From positions 1 to 5,961 of the forward strand of contig JAUVDE010000227.1 of the NCBI GenBank assembly GCA_030595485.1: DNA of 5,961 bases, read 5' to 3'. Each line of letters opens with the position of its first letter. Positions within the stretch are counted from its first letter, which is position 1. The notes under the pieces are model-generated. The model saw only the letters and a list, made by a program, of their open reading frames with translations, searched no databases and was not told where the DNA came from. This document shows positions 5,171 through 5,961 of this stretch, piece by piece. The DNA comes from Draconibacterium sp. Lineage in GTDB: Bacteria; Bacteroidota; Bacteroidia; Bacteroidales; Prolixibacteraceae. Position numbers and translations under genes: made by a program.

Positions 5171-5961
5171 ATGAAGAAATTCTACTCTTTTATAACCTCC
5201 TTGCCAGTAATGTCGTTTCTGTTTTTAGCATTGGCTTTTGCTATGGCAATTGCCACTTTTGTTGAAAGCAGTTACGGAACATCAACAGCACGGGCATTAG
5301 TTTATAACACACATTGGTTTGAGCTTTTGTGGGCACTTTTTGCGCTAAATCTTATAAACAACCTAGTTCGTTATCGATTTTTTACACGAAAGCGATTCAC
5401 ACTCGGCTTGTTCCACATTTCTTTTATTATAATGATTTTGGGAGCTGCCGTAACACGCTATTATAGTTACGAAGGTGTAATGCATATTCGCGAAGGCGAG
5501 AGTGCCAATTCTATTTTATCTTCCAACGATTATTTTTACGCAGGATTCGAAGGTCAGGAGAAATCAAAAAAGGTTCGTTTCTCGGAACTTACTCCCAAAC
5601 AATTTTCTTCGAAATTCGATGTAAACGGAAATAAGGTAAAAGTTAAAGCTGTTGGTTTTATTCAGAATGCTGAACGAAAAGCGATTGCTTTCGACTCGGG
5701 AGAGCCGGTAATCGATTTTGTATTTTCGGCACCTGGAGGACAAGGAATGCAATCGTATTCTTTCAGAAAAGGAAATTATTTGGATTACCCCGGTTTTACT
5801 GCTGGCTTTGAGGTAAGCGACGAACGCGTGGTGAACTTCTTTATGGAAGGGAACCAACTGTTTATGACCTCATTTGCTCAGATAGAAGAAACAACCATGG
5901 CAAGCCAGGAAACGGTTTCGTTTACTCCCGGAGATACGATCCCGGTAAAACCAATGTTCTT
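5171..5961 (+). CDS. Cytochrome c biogenesis protein, CcsB/ResB-like N-terminus, probably a CcsBA fusion (3' part off the window)
   Basis: Only the first 263 residues are present. Three transmembrane segments can be seen (about 14-31, 47-66 and 78-96), followed by a large soluble region from about 97 that should lie in the periplasm. The stretch ATFVESSYGTSTARALVYNT (28-47) then WFELLWALFALNLINNL is typical of the ResB/CcsB half of system II cytochrome c synthases. His82 in the third segment (GLFHISFIIMILGAAVTR) matches the conserved transmembrane histidine that binds haem in CcsBA. In Bacteroidota this N-terminus usually begins a protein of about 1000 residues fused to CcsA, so a fusion is likely but not visible. 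System II moves haem across the membrane and attaches it to CXXCH apocytochromes. The ATG at 5171 is the only upstream in-frame choice: the frame is open only to a TAA at 5111-5113, with no other ATG in between. Confidence 0.88.
   Translation, partial: MKKFYSFITSLPVMSFLFLALAFAMAIATFVESSYGTSTARALVYNTHWFELLWALFALNLINNLVRYRFFTRKRFTLGLFHISFIIMILGAAVTRYYSYEGVMHIREGESANSILSSNDYFYAGFEGQEKSKKVRFSELTPKQFSSKFDVNGNKVKVKAVGFIQNAERKAIAFDSGEPVIDFVFSAPGGQGMQSYSFRKGNYLDYPGFTAGFEVSDERVVNFFMEGNQLFMTSFAQIEETTMASQETVSFTPGDTIPVKPMF

Noticed and set aside
5564..5857. A 97-codon minus-strand ORF
   Set aside because: It is antisense to the ccsB-like gene, which has clear family motifs, and shows no motif of its own.

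Overview
The window looks like an ordinary housekeeping segment of a Bacteroidota chromosome. AlaRS, the membrane-anchored M23 peptidase, the small cysteine-free MerR protein, the YqfO-type Nif3 protein and the CcsB(ResB)-like start of a large cytochrome c biogenesis protein all read as Bacteroidota versions. Gene starts lack Shine-Dalgarno sequences and sit behind A-rich leaders. The divergent spacer holds two perfect TAnnTTTG -7 elements, the promoter signature of this phylum. A Marinilabiliales/Prolixibacteraceae-like marine or sediment lineage is my best guess, from general resemblance only.

Layout. A leftward block occupies 1-2166: an M23 metallopeptidase (2166-1186), a 188-base spacer filled with degenerate repeats, a MerR-family regulator with a GTG start (997-644), and a Nif3-like protein (657 to beyond base 1) whose start overlaps the MerR stop by 14 bases. 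A 176-base divergent spacer (2167-2342) separates this block from rightward alaS (2343-4964). alaS ends in a strong rho-independent terminator (5021-5060). After a short spacer with a heptamer repeat, the 5' part of a rightward ccsB/ccsBA-type gene runs off the right edge (5171 onward).

The genes do not form a specialised system. They cover tRNA charging (AlaRS), cell-wall remodelling (M23), a small local regulator (MerR), a conserved metal-binding protein (Nif3) and cytochrome c maturation. I found no phage, transposon, CRISPR, toxin-antitoxin or defence gene. The signal not explained by genes is intergenic. Three short arrays of degenerate 7-8 bp units share an AGAY-like core: two point towards each other between the M23 and merR genes, and one lies upstream of ccsB. 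The alaS/M23 spacer also has two -7 elements facing each other across a phased AT-rich palindrome. These are leads rather than proven elements.
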